A DNA stretch of 64,000 nucleotides, from the NCBI GenBank assembly GCA_015075745.1, contig JABTTW010000001.1, positions 434,001-498,000 on the forward strand, read 5' to 3'. The translations under genes were made by a program, and so were the position numbers. The stretch comes from Planctomycetia bacterium (GTDB lineage Bacteria; Planctomycetota; Phycisphaerae; UBA1845; UTPLA1). Shown here piece after piece: positions 62,568-64,000 of this stretch. The notes under the pieces were generated by a model. That model had not been told where the DNA came from. It searched no databases and saw only the letters and a list, made by a program, of their open reading frames with translations. Within the stretch, counting starts at the first letter, position 1. Each line of letters begins with the position of its first letter.

Positions 62568-63629
62568 TTAGCCGGGAATGGATTTGGCCAGCCATCCACC
62601 GAGCGGACCGGTCGCCCAAATCGGCAGTTTTCGCCACAACCGGCGAGCAAGTGCCCATCGAGACGATGCCGGGGACAAGTCGGGCGCGTGGCCGCCTTCG
62701 GGGATGTATCGCTGATAGGAGAGGAGCCGCGGCTCGAAGCCGCACAGGCGTTTGAACTCGAAGGGGCCTGTGTTGTCGATGCGACTGCGGCCGAAGTCGA
62801 AGGTGTCGAAACCGTTGGCGACGCCCCAGCGCATGGACTCGCGGTAGAGATAGTGCGAGAGGCCGTAAATCTCCACGCGCTCATCGAGACCGACAAAATA
62901 GGGCATGACGGTTCGTCGGTGCAGGAAACTAACCAGGCTTGCAACCGGCCTGCCCTTGCAGCGAACGACCTGCACCAGGACGCGACCCGGGGCCGCGGAG
63001 GCGATGGCTTCGAAGAAACGCAGCGGATAATTGGGCGACCCCAGACGGCGCATCGAGCGGGCGTAGAGCCGCCAGACTTCATCCATCGCATGTAGACCGA
63101 ATTCAACGCTTAACTCATTCTGCTCGGCGGCACGGCGGGCGCTGGCACGCGCTTTTCGGGGCAGGTAGGTCTCGATCTCGTCGACCGTTTCGGGCAGGGC
63201 ACGAATAAACGTGGCGTGTGTCGCGTGAACCGGGAGGGACGGGTCGGCGGCCTGCATCGATCGCAGTTCCAGGCAGCGGGCGGACAGACCTGTCGTTAAC
63301 GATTTCGCGTGGCGGAGGAGCGGTTCGCGCGCATCTTCGTCTGCCGACAATACGCCGCCATAGGTTGCGTACGGCATGCTCAGCAAGAGCCGTCCGGCCA
63401 ATATGCTGTTGACTTCAAATAAGGGGAGGACGCCGACGATCGCCGGGCCGCGCATTGCCGCGAGATAGTGCGGGGTGTGTCCGAAAGTCCGGGCGACCGC
63501 GTCGCGCCAGGATAGCTCGTGAAAGAATGTCGCCTCGGGCTGGTCCGCGACGAACGACTCCCAGGCGGGTTCATCCAGACTGCTCAGCTCGGCTACTTGA
63601 ATAGGAGGAGATGAACGAAGACCGCGCAG
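62568..63629 (-). CDS. FemAB-like protein, exosortase-associated type
   Basis: About 353 residues from IQVAELSSLDEPAWESFVAD onward, ending in SIPG. It shows the double GNAT fold of FemAB/TIGR03019: ATFFHELSWRDAVARTFGHT, YATYGGVLSADEDAREPLLR and LYRESMRWGVANGFDTFDFG. These proteins occur with XrtA polysaccharide loci and may transfer an amino-acyl group. The start is uncertain: between the kinase stop (63656-63658) and the conserved region there is no ATG, GTG or TTG, only a CTG at 63627-63629. An ATG at 63761 would overlap the kinase by about 100 bases. The family call is firm. Confidence 0.8.
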   Translation of the reverse strand: MRGLRSSPPIQVAELSSLDEPAWESFVADQPEATFFHELSWRDAVARTFGHTPHYLAAMRGPAIVGVLPLFEVNSILAGRLLLSMPYATYGGVLSADEDAREPLLRHAKSLTTGLSARCLELRSMQAADPSLPVHATHATFIRALPETVDEIETYLPRKARASARRAAEQNELSVEFGLHAMDEVWRLYARSMRRLGSPNYPLRFFEAIASAAPGRVLVQVVRCKGRPVASLVSFLHRRTVMPYFVGLDERVEIYGLSHYLYRESMRWGVANGFDTFDFGRSRIDNTGPFEFKRLCGFEPRLLSYQRYIPEGGHAPDLSPASSRWALARRLWRKLPIWATGPLGGWLAKSIPG

Positions 63630-63655
63630 GCCGGCGGGCGCATCGACTGGGCGTC

Positions 63656-64000
63656 TTACGTCTCCGGGTATTCCCCGGATCGGTAGGAATAGGTCGCGTC
63701 CTTGAGGCTGCAACCTGTCGCCACGCACCCCATCACGTTGAGATTGTTCGACTGAAGCCATGTGATCGACTGCCGAACCATGTGCGATGCCGTCTTGTGC
63801 ATCCGCACGACCATGACCAGACCCGTGCACAGCGCACCGATCACGCCCACGTCTGAAACGCTCTGTACCGGGGGTGTATCGACGAGTGTGTAGTGAAATC
63901 TGTCGCGGACCTCGTCAAAGATGCGGGCCGCCGCCGCTGAATTCAATAATTCGGCAGGATTGGCGTCCTTGAGACGTCCGGCGGGCAGGATGCAGAGGTT
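63656..64000 (-). CDS. Exopolysaccharide tyrosine autokinase (CpsD/XrtA-type), C-terminal part
   Basis: The minus-strand frame enters from the right edge and ends with TAA at 63656-63658. It encodes ADPAELLNS-like sequence, actually RLKDANPAELLNS, followed by IFDEVRDRFHYTLVDTPPVQ, SDVGVIGALCTGLVMVVRMH and NLNVMGCVATGCS. This is the C-terminal end of the bacterial tyrosine kinase (BY-kinase) domain that controls exopolysaccharide chain length; the Walker A region lies outside the window. The tail has several Tyr residues (ATYSYRSGEY), as in the autophosphorylated tyrosine cluster. It heads the operon continuing leftward. Confidence 0.83.
   Translation of the reverse strand, partial: NLCILPAGRLKDANPAELLNSAAAARIFDEVRDRFHYTLVDTPPVQSVSDVGVIGALCTGLVMVVRMHKTASHMVRQSITWLQSNNLNVMGCVATGCSLKDATYSYRSGEYPET

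Noticed and set aside
63600..63620. GGAGGAGATG on the plus strand as a gene start.
   Set aside because: The following 81-codon frame has no domain and lies opposite the FemAB and kinase genes.

Overview
The window looks like chromosomal DNA of a high-GC planctomycete-type bacterium (Planctomycetota, perhaps Phycisphaerae-like). Support comes from large secreted beta-helix and FG-GAP proteins, dockerin-like C-terminal tails (CPGDVNGDN-type), a type II pseudopilin with a long C-terminal domain, an ECF sigma factor coupled to a DUF4349 membrane protein, bactofilin, a GH3-like adenylating enzyme and an exosortase(XrtA)-type exopolysaccharide locus. No rRNA or tRNA gene was recognised, so the phylum call is an inference from gene content.

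Layout. 0-8.4 kb, mainly minus strand: a partial O-antigen ligase, pilT, a small putative toxin-antitoxin pair with its own palindromic promoter, a transposase remnant, miaB behind a secreted TPR-like protein, a PrcB-like lipoprotein (plus strand) and a B12-binding/radical SAM protein. 8.8-19.3 kb, plus strand: a giant FG-GAP cell-surface protein, a pseudopilin with a clear terminator, a 1.5-kb gene-free repeat zone, a secretin-N-like periplasmic protein and an HD-GYP/PilZ fusion. 19.4-27.1 kb: glycosyltransferases (including a split Alg14/Alg13 pair), an RpiB-DeoC fusion, a GH3 protein, an anchored hydrolase and a methyltransferase. 27.1-30.7 kb: an FHA/membrane/zinc-finger protein split by an IS256-family element. 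31-40 kb: bactofilin, two dockerin-tailed beta-helix proteins (one a metzincin protease) and the ECF sigma/DUF4349 pair. 40-49.7 kb: a cation efflux protein, a methyltransferase, a RAYT-like protein with repeats, two alpha/beta hydrolases, purN, and a second hypothetical gene split by an identical, inverted IS256 copy. 49.7-51.3 kb: a gene-poor GC-rich stretch before rnpA. 51.3-52.9 kb: rnpA and a GT87-type membrane glycosyltransferase. 53.3-64 kb, minus strand: an exopolysaccharide operon of tyrosine kinase (partial), FemAB, several glycosyltransferases, polysaccharide deacetylase and O-antigen/O-glycosylation ligase.

How the genes fit together: much of the window serves the cell envelope, in polysaccharide assembly (both ends), pili and secretion (pilT, pseudopilin, secretin-N-like protein) and large exported proteins. 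Cyclic-di-GMP turnover (HD-GYP/PilZ) is a plausible regulator of this surface biology. Two identical IS256 copies with target duplications interrupt genes whose reading frames close exactly when the elements are removed, so those insertions look recent. The most interesting items are the RpiB-DeoC fusion with a microcompartment-cargo-like linker, the 49.7-51.0 kb candidate structured noncoding element, the apparently leaderless toxin-antitoxin promoter and several families of dispersed or tandem intergenic repeats.
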